Positions 18,773 through 27,215 of a stretch of DNA of 64,000 nucleotides are shown piece by piece; the first letter of the stretch is position 1; each line of letters opens with the position of its first letter. The position numbers and the translations under genes were made by a program. The DNA lies in NCBI RefSeq assembly GCF_900110345.1, contig NZ_FODJ01000005.1, positions 124,001 to 188,000 of the forward strand. The letters run 5' to 3'. The stretch comes from Amphibacillus marinus. Lineage in GTDB: Bacteria; Bacillota; Bacilli; Bacillales; Amphibacillaceae. The notes under the pieces were generated by a model, which saw only the letters and a list, made by a program, of their open reading frames with translations, was not told the DNA's origin and ran no database searches.

Positions 18773-19483
18773 TTACTCGCTATTTGTAAAAGTATCTGGA
18801 CGGCCAAGATAGAAGCCCTGACCAAAGGCAACGTTAAGTTTACGAGCGGCCAAATATTCCTGTTCTGTTTCAATCCCTTCTAAGATAAGTTGCATCCCCT
18901 GACTTTCGCAAAATGAATGAAATAGCCGTAACAAGGCTTGTTTTCGTTCATGATTGTGCAACTGAGCACTAAATAAGCGATCTAATTTAATAAAATCAGC
19001 TTCAATATTTATTAAGGCATTAAAATTAGCATAGCCCTTGCCAACATCATCTAAGGCAATTGAAAAGCCAAACTGTTTGAGAAGCTTAATACGTTGGAAA
19101 AAAGTCGGACTATTAATTTGTTCGGCCTCCGAAATTTCAATGACCAGTTGCTCAGGCTCAAGCTTGGCTTGTTGAATGGTCTGCTGGATAAAGGTCAGGA
19201 AGCGATCATCTAGCAAGGTCGATGGATAGGCGTTGATGAATAGCCGCTGATCTTTTACATGCTGGGCTGCTGCAAAAACCTGAATTGCTTTTTGCATTGA
19301 GGCAGTGTCCAGGTCAAATAAGCGGTGAACCTGCTTGGCGGCCGCAAATGCACACTCTGGATTTGGATAAGCTGAGGAACGATACAGGGCCTCATAGCCA
19401 ATATATTGCTGGCGAGGTAAGTATATAATAGGTTGAAAATGATGCGAAAAGCTCGTCTCATTAATGTGCTGATTAATTGTCAC
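18773..19483 (-). CDS. EAL-domain cyclic-di-GMP phosphodiesterase
   Basis: A 236-residue stand-alone EAL domain, expected to hydrolyse c-di-GMP to pGpG. Catalytic signatures are retained: YEALYR (the E-x-L-x-R motif), the Asn in FINAYPS, EISE, ALDDVGKGY with the paired Asp, IKLDR with the Lys, LEGIET, and GQGFYLGRP. No GGDEF, sensor or membrane part is present, so the protein is probably cytosolic. A GTG start follows AAGAGGTGG. It is divergent from the wzz/BY-kinase genes, which suggests but does not prove a link between c-di-GMP and polysaccharide production. Confidence 0.85.
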   Translation of the reverse strand: MTINQHINETSFSHHFQPIIYLPRQQYIGYEALYRSSAYPNPECAFAAAKQVHRLFDLDTASMQKAIQVFAAAQHVKDQRLFINAYPSTLLDDRFLTFIQQTIQQAKLEPEQLVIEISEAEQINSPTFFQRIKLLKQFGFSIALDDVGKGYANFNALINIEADFIKLDRLFSAQLHNHERKQALLRLFHSFCESQGMQLILEGIETEQEYLAARKLNVAFGQGFYLGRPDTFTNSE

Positions 19484-19670
19484 TTAGAACCACCTCTTAA
19501 CCGCTATTTATCACCAAGTCTTTATTACTGTAAGTATAACAAAAATATAAGATAAGCCAATCATGATAAAACAATTAGAATCAATATACCCAAGTACTTT
19601 AGGGAAATAAAATGACTTTTGTCGCAATTCAAAAAAGATTATTGTAAATTATATTAAATTGACTTTTATT

Positions 19671-19702
19671 CTGACCAATTTAATAGTTAAGTATGTTATA
19701 AT
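19671..19702 (+). promoter_or_regulatory. promoter of the wzz/BY-kinase operon
   Basis: An extended -10 element, TG-T-TATAAT (19694-19702), with only a weak CTGACC about 20 bases upstream. It lies 52 bases before the wzz ATG. The divergent region 19484-19754 shows no gene. Confidence 0.55.
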
Positions 19703-19754
19703 ACTTTCTATGTGAAGATGTAGAAAAGAGATTTGATCAGGAGGAACACTATTC

Positions 19755-20525
19755 ATGGAAGAAACGATTTCAATAAAAGAAATTGCGCAAGTAATCAGGA
19801 AACGAATAGGTATGATCATCGTGCTAACTTTGGGTGCAGCATTAATAAGTGGTGTGGTGACATTCTTTATGATTACCCCTATCTATCAATCCAGCTCGCA
19901 ATTTTTAGTAAACCAAAATAATCCACAAAGTGATCGAGCTGTTGAGTTAAACGATATCCGCACAAATGTAGAAATAATTAATACGTATAATGAAATTATT
20001 AAAAGTAATCGTATTTTAGATCAAGTTGTTCAAGAATTAGATTTAACCATTTCTTCTGGCACTTTAAGTGGTAAGATCTCGGTCAGTAATGCGAATAATT
20101 CACAGGTTGTGACGGTAACGGCTACCGATCCTGATCCAGCAATGGCTGTGTTACTTGCTAATACTGTTGTCGAAGTTTTTCAGGACCAGATTGATGATTT
20201 AATGAATGTTGATAATGTTAATATCTTAAATGAAGCACAACTAGCAGCAAGCCCATCACCAGTTAGTCCAAACCTAACCCTTAATATTGCCATTGCGCTT
20301 GTTTTGGGTGCTATGGTTGGTGTTGGCTTAGCCTTCTTAATTGAATTTTTAGATAACACGGTTAAGACTGAGGATGACGTTGAAAAGACGCTTGGCTTAC
20401 CTGTGATCGGTGTTATTTCTCATATTAGTGACCGAGAATTGACGACAGTTAAAAATCAAAATGTTACCCATGTAGCAAGAGAAAGGGGTGGTTTTAGTGG
20501 CAAGGCAGCGAAAAGGACCAGCTAA
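19755..20525 (+). CDS. polysaccharide chain-length regulator / BY-kinase modulator (Wzz, CpsC/EpsA-like)
   Basis: A 256-residue Wzz-domain membrane protein. An N-terminal span lies at residues ~18-40, an extracytoplasmic region contains the QSSSQFLVNQ and DPDPAMAVLLAN stretches, a Pro-rich segment (SPSPVSPN) follows, and the second span is at ~175-198. The cytoplasmic tail ends in basic residues. In Gram-positive bacteria this part activates the separately encoded tyrosine kinase, here the next gene, with which it overlaps by 29 bases. GGAGGAA precedes the ATG. It controls chain length and export of the polysaccharide made downstream. Confidence 0.9.
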   Translation: MEETISIKEIAQVIRKRIGMIIVLTLGAALISGVVTFFMITPIYQSSSQFLVNQNNPQSDRAVELNDIRTNVEIINTYNEIIKSNRILDQVVQELDLTISSGTLSGKISVSNANNSQVVTVTATDPDPAMAVLLANTVVEVFQDQIDDLMNVDNVNILNEAQLAASPSPVSPNLTLNIAIALVLGAMVGVGLAFLIEFLDNTVKTEDDVEKTLGLPVIGVISHISDRELTTVKNQNVTHVARERGGFSGKAAKRTS

Positions 20526-21189
20526 TAATACGATTAGACATTTAATTACCAAGCTAAACCCGCGGTCACCTATTTCAGAGCAGTATCGGACCATTCGAAC
20601 AAATTTACAGTTTGCTGCTGTTGATGAGCAGCTCAATACGATGCTCGTTACGTCTGCTGGTCCAGCAGAAGGTAAATCGTCAACAGTTGCTAACTTATCA
20701 ATCGTCTTTGCTCAGCAAGGAAAACGCGTATTACTTGTAGATGCTGATATGCGGAAACCAACTGTTCATTACACATTTCGAGTAGACAATCGTCGTGGTT
20801 TAAGTAGTGTCTTAGTCGGAGAATTAGAATTAGATGAAGCGTTGACTAAATCTGATATTGAGAACCTTGATATCTTACCTTCTGGTCCAATCCCGCCCAA
20901 TCCATCTGAATTACTCGGGTCAAATGCAATGCGCAAACTTCTTGAACTTGCTAAACAGCATTATGACCTAATTATATTTGATACCCCACCCGTACTAGCG
21001 GTAACTGATGCGCAGATTCTTGCTAATGAAGTAGATGGATCGTTACTCGTGGTCAGAAGTAAGCAAACCGAACAAGATGCTGCCGTTAAGGCAAAGGAAT
21101 TGTTAACCCCAGCTAAATCAAAGCTACTCGGCGTTGTATTAAATGATCGAGAAGTAACGAAGAACCAATATTATTATTATGGTGAATAA
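20497..21189 (+). CDS. bacterial tyrosine kinase (CpsD/EpsB-like BY-kinase)
   Basis: A 230-residue cytoplasmic kinase of the MinD-like P-loop class. Walker A is SAGPAEGKSST (near residue 54), Walker A' LLVDADMRKP, and Walker B LIIFDTPP. A C-terminal tyrosine cluster (QYYYYGE) is the usual autophosphorylation site. GTG 20497 is preferred because AAAGGGGTGG ends 5 bases upstream; an in-frame GTG 9 bases earlier lies inside that site. It is paired with the Wzz partner and is probably reversed by the PHP phosphatase at 23001. Confidence 0.92.
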   Translation: MARQRKGPANNTIRHLITKLNPRSPISEQYRTIRTNLQFAAVDEQLNTMLVTSAGPAEGKSSTVANLSIVFAQQGKRVLLVDADMRKPTVHYTFRVDNRRGLSSVLVGELELDEALTKSDIENLDILPSGPIPPNPSELLGSNAMRKLLELAKQHYDLIIFDTPPVLAVTDAQILANEVDGSLLVVRSKQTEQDAAVKAKELLTPAKSKLLGVVLNDREVTKNQYYYYGE

Positions 21190-21193
21190 TGTC

Positions 21194-21221
21194 TGACGCA
21201 CACTTCTAGAAGTGTGCGTCA
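21194..21221 (+). terminator. hairpin after the BY-kinase gene
   Basis: A perfect 28-base palindrome (14-base arms meeting at TCTAGA) starting 4 bases after the BY-kinase stop. It is followed only by TTTAAAT, so it may be a weak terminator or an RNA-stabilising end. Confidence 0.6.
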
Positions 21222-21398
21222 TTTAAATACGAGCGAACGCACTAATTTATCAACTTTCGCTCGAAATTGTTATTTTCAGCTCATAAAGTATTTTTTCGCA
21301 CTTAAATACGAGCGTTCGCTCTCAATTTAGTTTAAGAGCGATCTTTAGCAATTTAGGAGCGAAATAGATTAATTAGGTGCGAACGCAGTTAATTAAGT
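21222..21398. repeat. GAGCGAACGC-type intergenic repeat cluster (copy B)
   Basis: At least six related units in both orientations: ATACGAGCGAACGCACTAATTTA, TTTCGCTCGAAA, TTCGCACTTAAATACGAGCGTTCGCTCTCAA (split here by eye), TTAAGAGCGA, TTAGGAGCGAAA and TTAGGTGCGAACGCAGTTAATTAAG. The words GCGAACGC, GAGCGTTCGC and TAAGAGCG are shared with 15181-15300. The units are imperfect, partly palindromic and irregularly spaced, and no reading frame fits them. Confidence 0.6.
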
Positions 21399-21424
21399 GA
21401 ACCCTATCAAATATATAATGGCTA

Positions 21425-21453
21425 TTGATTAATCGATTGAATCCCCTTATAAT
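21425..21453 (+). promoter_or_regulatory. promoter of the thiT riboswitch transcript
   Basis: TTGATT (21425-21430), a 17-base spacer and a perfect TATAAT (21448-21453) lie 35 bases before the riboswitch. Confidence 0.75.
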
Positions 21454-21487
21454 TGAAACGATGAAAAAAGTATAGAGCACAAGCCTT

Positions 21488-21575
21488 CAAGGGGAGCTAA
21501 GTGAAGTTAGCTGAGAGTGAACACAATTGTTCTTACCCTCTGAACCTGTTAGTTAGTACTAGCGTAGGGATGGAT
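21488..21575 (+). ncRNA. TPP (THI element) riboswitch
   Basis: Conserved blocks of the thiamine pyrophosphate aptamer appear in order: AAGGGGAGCT (P1/P2), GCTGAGAG, ACCCTCTGAACCTG and AGCGTAGGGATGG. Binding of TPP normally stops expression of the following thiamine gene, which here is thiT. Confidence 0.95.
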
Positions 21576-21613
21576 GGCATTTTTTTTGCAATGCAAATGG
21601 ATCCTCCATCAGG

Positions 21614-21640
21614 AAGCAGATCTTTGTGTTGCTTTTTTTA
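21614..21640 (+). terminator. probable expression-platform terminator of the TPP riboswitch
   Basis: A short AAGCA/TGCTT stem followed by seven T lies between the aptamer and the thiT ribosome site. The preceding GATGGA...TCCATC pairing (near 21570 and 21605) may form the alternative structure. The stem is short, so the exact switch is not resolved. Confidence 0.4.
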
Positions 21641-21670
21641 TTGAAAAAAATAAAAAGGAGAGATTATTCA

Positions 21671-22240
21671 ATGGAAACAAAGCGGACGTTATTTTTAATT
21701 GAGGTGGCCATTTTTTCTGCCTTAGCACTTGTACTTGATTTGCTCCCGTTATCGTTTAAAGTTTGGGGGCAGGGGGGATCGGTATCTTTTGCCATGATTC
21801 CAATTTTTATTGTTGCATTTCGATGGGGACTGAAAGGTGGGTTATTAGCTGGCCTACTATACAGTATTCTCCAAATGGCTATTGGAGACGCCTATATTGT
21901 TCATTGGGCACAGGCATTGCTTGATTATCCAATTGCCTTTACCGTCCTAGGTCTTGCCGGTCTCTTTGCACCGGCTGTGCAGGCTGCACTAAAGGCAGAC
22001 AATATAAGTAAATTTATTATGCTTGTGAGCGCTGGTGTTTTTGTCGGCACTAGTTTCCGATTTATCGCGCATTATGCAGCAGGCATCGTCTTTTTTGCTG
22101 CTTTTAGTGGGGATATGAATCCATGGTTATATTCACTTGTCTATAATGGTTCATTCTTATTACCGTCAGCCATTATTAATATTGTAGCAGTAAGCTTCTT
22201 ATTTAATAAACGACCTAAGCTTGTTGCTGTTGCTGCTTAA
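21671..22240 (+). CDS. thiT: thiamine ECF transporter substrate-binding subunit (ThiT)
   Basis: A 189-residue membrane protein with about six spans. It is the S component that binds thiamine and works with shared ECF A/A'/T subunits, which are not in the window. Family features are the N-terminal EVAIFSALALVLDLLPL, the GGSVSFAMIPIFIVAFRWG segment, and Trp/Tyr-rich ligand-site stretches (HWAQALLDYP). Start 21671 follows AAGGAGAG; earlier in-frame starts lie in the terminator region. The upstream TPP riboswitch confirms the substrate. Confidence 0.95.
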   Translation: METKRTLFLIEVAIFSALALVLDLLPLSFKVWGQGGSVSFAMIPIFIVAFRWGLKGGLLAGLLYSILQMAIGDAYIVHWAQALLDYPIAFTVLGLAGLFAPAVQAALKADNISKFIMLVSAGVFVGTSFRFIAHYAAGIVFFAAFSGDMNPWLYSLVYNGSFLLPSAIINIVAVSFLFNKRPKLVAVAA

Positions 22241-22251
22241 TTTCACCTGTG

Positions 22252-22284
22252 AACCGCTCCGTCTACTATACGGCGTGAGCGGTT
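22252..22284 (+). terminator. terminator of thiT
   Basis: The stem AACCGCTC/GAGCGGTT encloses a smaller CCGT/ACGG pairing and is followed by TATTTG. It starts 12 bases after the thiT stop. Confidence 0.6.
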
Positions 22285-22926
22285 TATTTGAATTTAATGC
22301 TTTCTTTTTTTGAAATACCCGTTAGCAAACTTTTAATTAATTTAATAAAAGCCTCACCAATCTCATAGAATAGTAAATTAGCTTAGCGTTACGGTAGTTT
22401 AAACCTAATAAGTCATTAAATTGTTAAAAATACATAGACTTTTTAAAAAAGACTTTAATTTTTATAGTTAATTAGTAATGGTTCGTGTATATTTAGAAAG
22501 TCAGCTGAAAGAATAGTGTAAAGCGATTGATATTACCCAAGCAGCTGCGAATGCAGCACCTGAAATGATAAGATAATGAACAAGCTTCATTACCTAATGG
22601 ACACCAAGAGTCTATTTAAATAATCGGTAGATTACTTATTGAATCACATGTTTATCATAGTTTAATTACGGGTAAATAAATAACTCACCCTTATGAAGGT
22701 GATTATGTTGACGCGTGACCCTTTTTTGTATCAAAAGTAAAAAAACTTTAGAACTATTTTCTGTAATAATTGTAATATTCTAAAAGCTTATCCCACCATT
22801 GAATTGGCATCTAATTGAGATAAATATAATTAGATAGGCTTGGTTATAAGGAATTTTACACAAGTTAAACTAGGTCTTAATCATTAAATTTAACGAGAAT
22901 CTTACAGGAATTTGTCATCCCAAATC
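22285..22926. other. long intergenic stretch, no supported gene
   Basis: About 640 A/T-rich bases between thiT and cpsB. No frame has both a ribosome site and useful length. A 12-codon frame at 22478, followed in frame by helix-turn-helix-like residues after a stop, could be a remnant of a small regulator, but this is weak. A leader with a regulatory role for cpsB is possible; nothing specific was seen. Confidence 0.5.
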
Positions 22927-22955
22927 TTTCTTTTACAGAGTGAACCTGCTATAAT
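22927..22955 (+). promoter_or_regulatory. promoter of the cpsB-galU operon
   Basis: Extended -10 TG-C-TATAAT (22947-22955) with a poor -35 (TTTCTT) 17 bases upstream, about 45 bases before the cpsB start. Confidence 0.5.
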
Positions 22956-23000
22956 TCTAGTATTGACTTAAAAAAAGTCGAAGAAGGAGAGGTGTTCTGC

Positions 23001-23768
23001 ATGATCGACATTCATTGTCATATATTGCCTGGTCTGGATGATGGCGCGAAACATATGGAAGAAAGTCTTTCGATGGCCCGAGCCGCAATAAATGAAGGTA
23101 TACACACTATAATTGCAACACCTCATCATAAAAATGGAAGTTACGAGAATGATCGAGAAGCTATTATTAAAGAAGTAGCTTATTTAAATGAAAGCTTAGC
23201 TTATGAAAATATCCCGTTAACAATTTTGCCAGGACAAGAAATTCGAATTCATGGCGAGATGATAAATGGTATTCAAACTGGGGAGCTTATGACTTTAAAC
23301 GAATCAACACGATACGCTTTTGTTGAGCTACCTACTAATCACATTCCCCGTTATACAACACAACTACTCTTTGACCTTCAGGTTCATGATTTAATTCCTA
23401 TTATTGTTCATCCTGAACGTAATACCGAATTGCTTGAACACCCGAATAGACTGTATGAATTTGTCCGTAATGGGGCATTAACGCAAGTCACCGCAGCAAG
23501 TACAATTGGTAAATTTGGAAAGAAAACCATGAAATTCTCACACGAATTAATTGAATATAATTTAACGCATTTTATTGCATCTGATGCGCATAACTTACGC
23601 TCGCGTAGCTTTATGATGGCAGCAGCTATTAACCAGCTTGAGGCGAAATTTGGTCAGCAAACAGTTTATAAACTATTAGACAATGCTGAGCTTCTAGTGG
23701 ATGGCCAGACAGTTTTTGCTGAAGAGCCACAAAGAATTGAGCGTAAGAAATTCTTTGGTCTTTTCTAA
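23001..23768 (+). CDS. PHP-family protein-tyrosine phosphatase (CpsB/YwqE-like)
   Basis: A 255-residue manganese-dependent phosphatase that dephosphorylates the BY-kinase. Metal-binding motifs: DIHCHILPGLDDG at the N-terminus, ATPHH near residue 40, GQEIRIHG, VHPERN and ASDAHNLRSR near the C-terminus. ATG 23001 has AAGGAGAGG 8 bases upstream; a GTG 9 bases earlier is inside that site. It normally sits beside wzz and the kinase; here it is separated from them by thiT and its riboswitch and has its own promoter. Confidence 0.92.
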   Translation: MIDIHCHILPGLDDGAKHMEESLSMARAAINEGIHTIIATPHHKNGSYENDREAIIKEVAYLNESLAYENIPLTILPGQEIRIHGEMINGIQTGELMTLNESTRYAFVELPTNHIPRYTTQLLFDLQVHDLIPIIVHPERNTELLEHPNRLYEFVRNGALTQVTAASTIGKFGKKTMKFSHELIEYNLTHFIASDAHNLRSRSFMMAAAINQLEAKFGQQTVYKLLDNAELLVDGQTVFAEEPQRIERKKFFGLF

Positions 23769-23807
23769 ATAAAGTTTATTCTAAAGAATAAGGGAGTTGT
23801 ATATATA

Positions 23808-24692
23808 ATGAAGAAAGTAAAAAAAGCGATTATTCCAGCAGCGGGCTTAGGCACACGTTTTCTGCCGGCAACGAAAGCAATGCCAAAGGAAATGTTACCA
23901 ATTGTTGATAAGCCAACCATTCAATATATTGTTGAAGAGGCGGTAGCTTCAGGAATTGAGGACATTATTATTGTAACCGGTAAAGGGAAGCGGGCCATTG
24001 AGGATCACTTTGATTTTGCCCCTGAACTAGAACAAAATTTACGAGAAAAGAACAAATTAGACTTATTACATAAGGTAGAACAATCTACTAATCTAGCGGA
24101 TATTCATTATATTCGTCAAAAAGAGCCTAAAGGTCTTGGCCATGCGGTCTGGTGCGCACGAAAATTTATTGGTGATGAACCATTTGCTGTTTTACTAGGA
24201 GATGACATTGTTGAAAGTGATGTTCCTTGTCTAAAGCAGATGATAAATCGCTATGAAGAGACAGAATCTTCTATTATTGGTGTGCAACAAGTGCCAGAAA
24301 CAGAAACGCATCGCTATGGTGTTGTTGATCCAGAAAGTCAAAACGGAAAGCTGTACGAGGTTAATCACTTTGTCGAGAAGCCAGAGCAAGGAACGGCACC
24401 GTCTAATTTGGCGATTATGGGTCGCTATGTCTTTACCCCTGAAATATTCCGCTTCTTGGACCGGCAACAAGTTGGAGCAGGCGGTGAGATTCAGCTAACG
24501 GATGCGATACAAATGCTAAATGAAATCCAAAAGGTCTATGCGTATGACTTTGATGGCATAAGACACGACGTTGGGGAGACGTTTGGTTTTGTTAAGACGA
24601 CAATTGAGTTTGCCTTGAAGAATAAAGAGATTGGTCAGGATGTTAAGGACCTTGTTATTGGGTTAGCAGAGCAATATAAAATTACTCAGTAA
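23808..24692 (+). CDS. galU: UTP-glucose-1-phosphate uridylyltransferase (GalU)
   Basis: A 294-residue nucleotidyltransferase making UDP-glucose from UTP and glucose 1-phosphate. The signature [20 protein letters not shown] is at residues 11-30, and VLLGDDIV and [10 protein letters not shown] follow. Length and motifs are typical. AAGGGAG precedes the ATG. UDP-glucose feeds the dehydrogenase at 39711 and the exopolysaccharide glycosyltransferases. Confidence 0.95.
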   Translation: MKKVKKAIIPAAGLGTRFLPATKAMPKEMLPIVDKPTIQYIVEEAVASGIEDIIIVTGKGKRAIEDHFDFAPELEQNLREKNKLDLLHKVEQSTNLADIHYIRQKEPKGLGHAVWCARKFIGDEPFAVLLGDDIVESDVPCLKQMINRYEETESSIIGVQQVPETETHRYGVVDPESQNGKLYEVNHFVEKPEQGTAPSNLAIMGRYVFTPEIFRFLDRQQVGAGGEIQLTDAIQMLNEIQKVYAYDFDGIRHDVGETFGFVKTTIEFALKNKEIGQDVKDLVIGLAEQYKITQ

Positions 24693-24746
24693 GATAATTG
24701 CCACCTGAGTATATTACATATTTGACAGATTAGGAGTGTAAGTTAG

Positions 24747-26579
24747 ATGTCTTATCAAAAAAGAATGCTAATGCTCGTCTTATTAGATTCGATAATTGTG
24801 GCGGCAACGATCTACCTCGCGTCATGGATTGTCTACCCATCAATGATGAACGTATGGGCGTTAGATACCTTAATCATTAGCTCACTTGCACTGTTGGGTT
24901 TTCATCATCTGTTTGCTTATGTTTTTAAGCTTTACCATAAGGTGTGGGCATATGCAAGCATTAATGAGTTAAAGGCGATCGTACTTGCTGTTACACTATC
25001 GATTAGTTCAACGGCTATTATTCAGTTTTTTTATAATAATTTTATGCTTTATCGTCGTGCTTTATTGGTAACGTGGTTGTTGTATTTGGCCTTTATTGGC
25101 GGGTCAAGATTTGTTTGGCGGATCATTCGTGATCGCTACATTAGAAGTGATAATAAGTATAAGCGCACTTTAATTGTTGGTGCGGGCGATGCGGGGGCAA
25201 TGATCGCACGAAAATTGACCCATGGTCCAAACGATACAAATCTTTTTCCCGTAGCTTTTGTTGATGACGATAAAAATAAACAGAAAATGCACATTTATAA
25301 TATTCCTGTTTTAGGCACAACGAAAGATGTTGAAGCCATTGTAATAGCGGAAAAAATTGATCATATAGTCATTGCAATTCCCTCGCTAAGAAATGGTGAA
25401 TTGACTGAGATTGTGGCAAGATGTAACGATACAGATGCTAAGGTGAAGATTTTACCGAAGCTTGAGGACCTTGCTTCTGGTCGAGTATCGGTAAGTACTT
25501 TACGTAACGTTGACGTTGAGGATGTACTTGGTCGTAAGCCCGTTAAGCTTGATATTCAGGCCATATCTGAATATGTTGAAAATAAAACGGTTATGGTAAC
25601 CGGCGCAGGTGGCTCAATTGGATCAGAAATATGTCGCCAGCTGATGACATTTAACCCGAGTCGCATAGTATTAGTCGGTCATGGTGAATTTAGCATTTAT
25701 TCAATTGATATGGAGCTGCGTAGGACTTTTTCTGAGACACAAACCGATTTTATACCGATTATTGGCGATGTTCAGGATCGAGACCGGATTTTTAATATTG
25801 TCGAAGCCTATCAACCAGAAGTTATTTACCACGCTGCTGCACACAAACATGTGCCATTAATGGAGTATAATCCGCATGAAGCAATTAAGAATAATGTCAT
25901 TGGGACGAAGAATGTTGCTGAAGCGGCTGAGTATTATCAGATTAACACTTTTGTATTAGTCTCAACTGACAAAGCGGTTAACCCAACCAATGTCATGGGA
26001 GCGACAAAGCGGGTGGCTGAAATGATTGTTCAGGATTTAGCAATGCGTAGCAGTAAAACAAAATTTGTTGCCGTCAGGTTTGGTAATGTACTAGGCAGTC
26101 GTGGTTCTGTTATTCCCTTATTCAAAAAACAAATTGAACAAGGTGGTCCAGTTACCGTTACACATCCAGATATGACGCGCTATTTCATGACCATTCCAGA
26201 AGCATCAAGACTCGTTATTCAGGCCGGGACACTAGCAAAAGGCGGCGAAATCTTTGTGCTCGATATGGGTAAGCCCGTTAAAATTGTTGATTTAGCAAAA
26301 AACCTTATTAAACTATCGGGCTATTCACTAGATGAGATCCCCATTGAATATTCGGGAATTCGTCCTGGTGAGAAGATGTTTGAAGAATTATTAGGTGAAG
26401 ATGAAGTCCTTCCAGGAGAAGTGTATGAGAAGATTTATGTTGGTCGAACACACGCTGTCGATACTTCTGAACTGATTAAATTAATTCACCGTTTTGATAG
26501 TTACAATAACAAAAAGTTAAAAGAAGCATTAATGGAGATCGTGTACGCAGAGTCAAAGGCTAAAACTAGTATTTCATAA
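24747..26579 (+). CDS. membrane UDP-GlcNAc 4,6-dehydratase (EpsC/CapD/WbpM-like)
   Basis: A 610-residue protein with four N-terminal membrane spans (residues ~5-120), a first Rossmann-type domain with GAGDAGAMIARK, and a second, catalytic SDR domain with VTGAGGSIGSEICRQ near residue 285. The catalytic VSTDKAVNPTNVMGATKR stretch has the Ser/Thr-Asp-Lys and Met-x3-Lys arrangement of the WbpM type, in place of the usual Tyr-x3-Lys. It should convert UDP-GlcNAc to the 4-keto-6-deoxy sugar. The next two genes probably reduce this product and transfer it to lipid. Confidence 0.92.
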   Translation: MSYQKRMLMLVLLDSIIVAATIYLASWIVYPSMMNVWALDTLIISSLALLGFHHLFAYVFKLYHKVWAYASINELKAIVLAVTLSISSTAIIQFFYNNFMLYRRALLVTWLLYLAFIGGSRFVWRIIRDRYIRSDNKYKRTLIVGAGDAGAMIARKLTHGPNDTNLFPVAFVDDDKNKQKMHIYNIPVLGTTKDVEAIVIAEKIDHIVIAIPSLRNGELTEIVARCNDTDAKVKILPKLEDLASGRVSVSTLRNVDVEDVLGRKPVKLDIQAISEYVENKTVMVTGAGGSIGSEICRQLMTFNPSRIVLVGHGEFSIYSIDMELRRTFSETQTDFIPIIGDVQDRDRIFNIVEAYQPEVIYHAAAHKHVPLMEYNPHEAIKNNVIGTKNVAEAAEYYQINTFVLVSTDKAVNPTNVMGATKRVAEMIVQDLAMRSSKTKFVAVRFGNVLGSRGSVIPLFKKQIEQGGPVTVTHPDMTRYFMTIPEASRLVIQAGTLAKGGEIFVLDMGKPVKIVDLAKNLIKLSGYSLDEIPIEYSGIRPGEKMFEELLGEDEVLPGEVYEKIYVGRTHAVDTSELIKLIHRFDSYNNKKLKEALMEIVYAESKAKTSIS

Positions 26580-26594
26580 AAGGGGTATTCAATC

Positions 26595-27215
26595 ATGAGC
26601 TATCTTAAACTGAAACGAATTGTTGACACAACGTTATCTACTATCGGACTCATTTTAATGTCTCCTGTTTTTTTAATATTAATCCTGGCTATAAAGCTTG
26701 ATTCAAAGGGTCCAGTCCTGTTTAAACAAAAGCGAGTTGGTAAAGATAAAGTTCATTTTAACATTCTTAAGTTTCGGACAATGCGCATTGATACCCCTAA
26801 GGATACGCCAACCCATTTACTTACTGATCCAGATCAGTACATCACAAAAATGGGCAAGTTTTTAAGAAAAACAAGCCTTGATGAACTCCCTCAGATTTTA
26901 AATATTCTTGTGGGCCAAATGGCAATCATTGGTCCCCGACCGGCATTATGGAATCAGCATGACTTAATTGCAGAACGGGATAAATACCATGCCAATGATA
27001 TTCTGCCAGGGCTAACCGGCTGGGCACAAATTAACGGGCGCGATGAGTTGCCAATAGATGTAAAAGCGCGTTTAGACGGCGAGTATATTGAAAAGATTGG
27101 AATTCGTATGGATGTGAAATGCTTTTTTGGCACATTGGTAAGTGTTGTGAAGCGTGATGGGGTAGTTGAAGGTGGAACAGGAACAAGTGACCAAAAAGCA
27201 AAGGAGTCTATGTAG
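26595..27215 (+). CDS. initiating undecaprenyl-phosphate sugar phosphotransferase (EpsL/PglC-like)
   Basis: A 206-residue monotopic sugar-1-phosphate transferase. One N-terminal hydrophobic segment (residues ~14-34) precedes KQKRVGKDKVHFNILKFRTM, the conserved catalytic region TSLDELPQILNIL (with the Asp-Glu pair), IIGPRPAL and PGLTGWAQINGRD. It loads the first sugar phosphate on undecaprenyl phosphate and so begins the repeat unit. It lacks the extra domains of WbaP-type enzymes. Its neighbours suggest a 6-deoxy-HexNAc as first sugar. Confidence 0.92.
   Translation: MSYLKLKRIVDTTLSTIGLILMSPVFLILILAIKLDSKGPVLFKQKRVGKDKVHFNILKFRTMRIDTPKDTPTHLLTDPDQYITKMGKFLRKTSLDELPQILNILVGQMAIIGPRPALWNQHDLIAERDKYHANDILPGLTGWAQINGRDELPIDVKARLDGEYIEKIGIRMDVKCFFGTLVSVVKRDGVVEGGTGTSDQKAKESM

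Noticed and set aside
21222-21398. Repeat cluster considered as a CRISPR array.
   Set aside because: Units are imperfect, in both orientations and irregularly spaced, and no cas gene is in the window.
22478-22576. Possible remnant of a small helix-turn-helix regulator (MVRVYLESQLKE, stop, then TQAAANAAPEMI).
   Set aside because: Only about 30 codons with two stops and no ribosome site; resemblance is too weak to call a gene.
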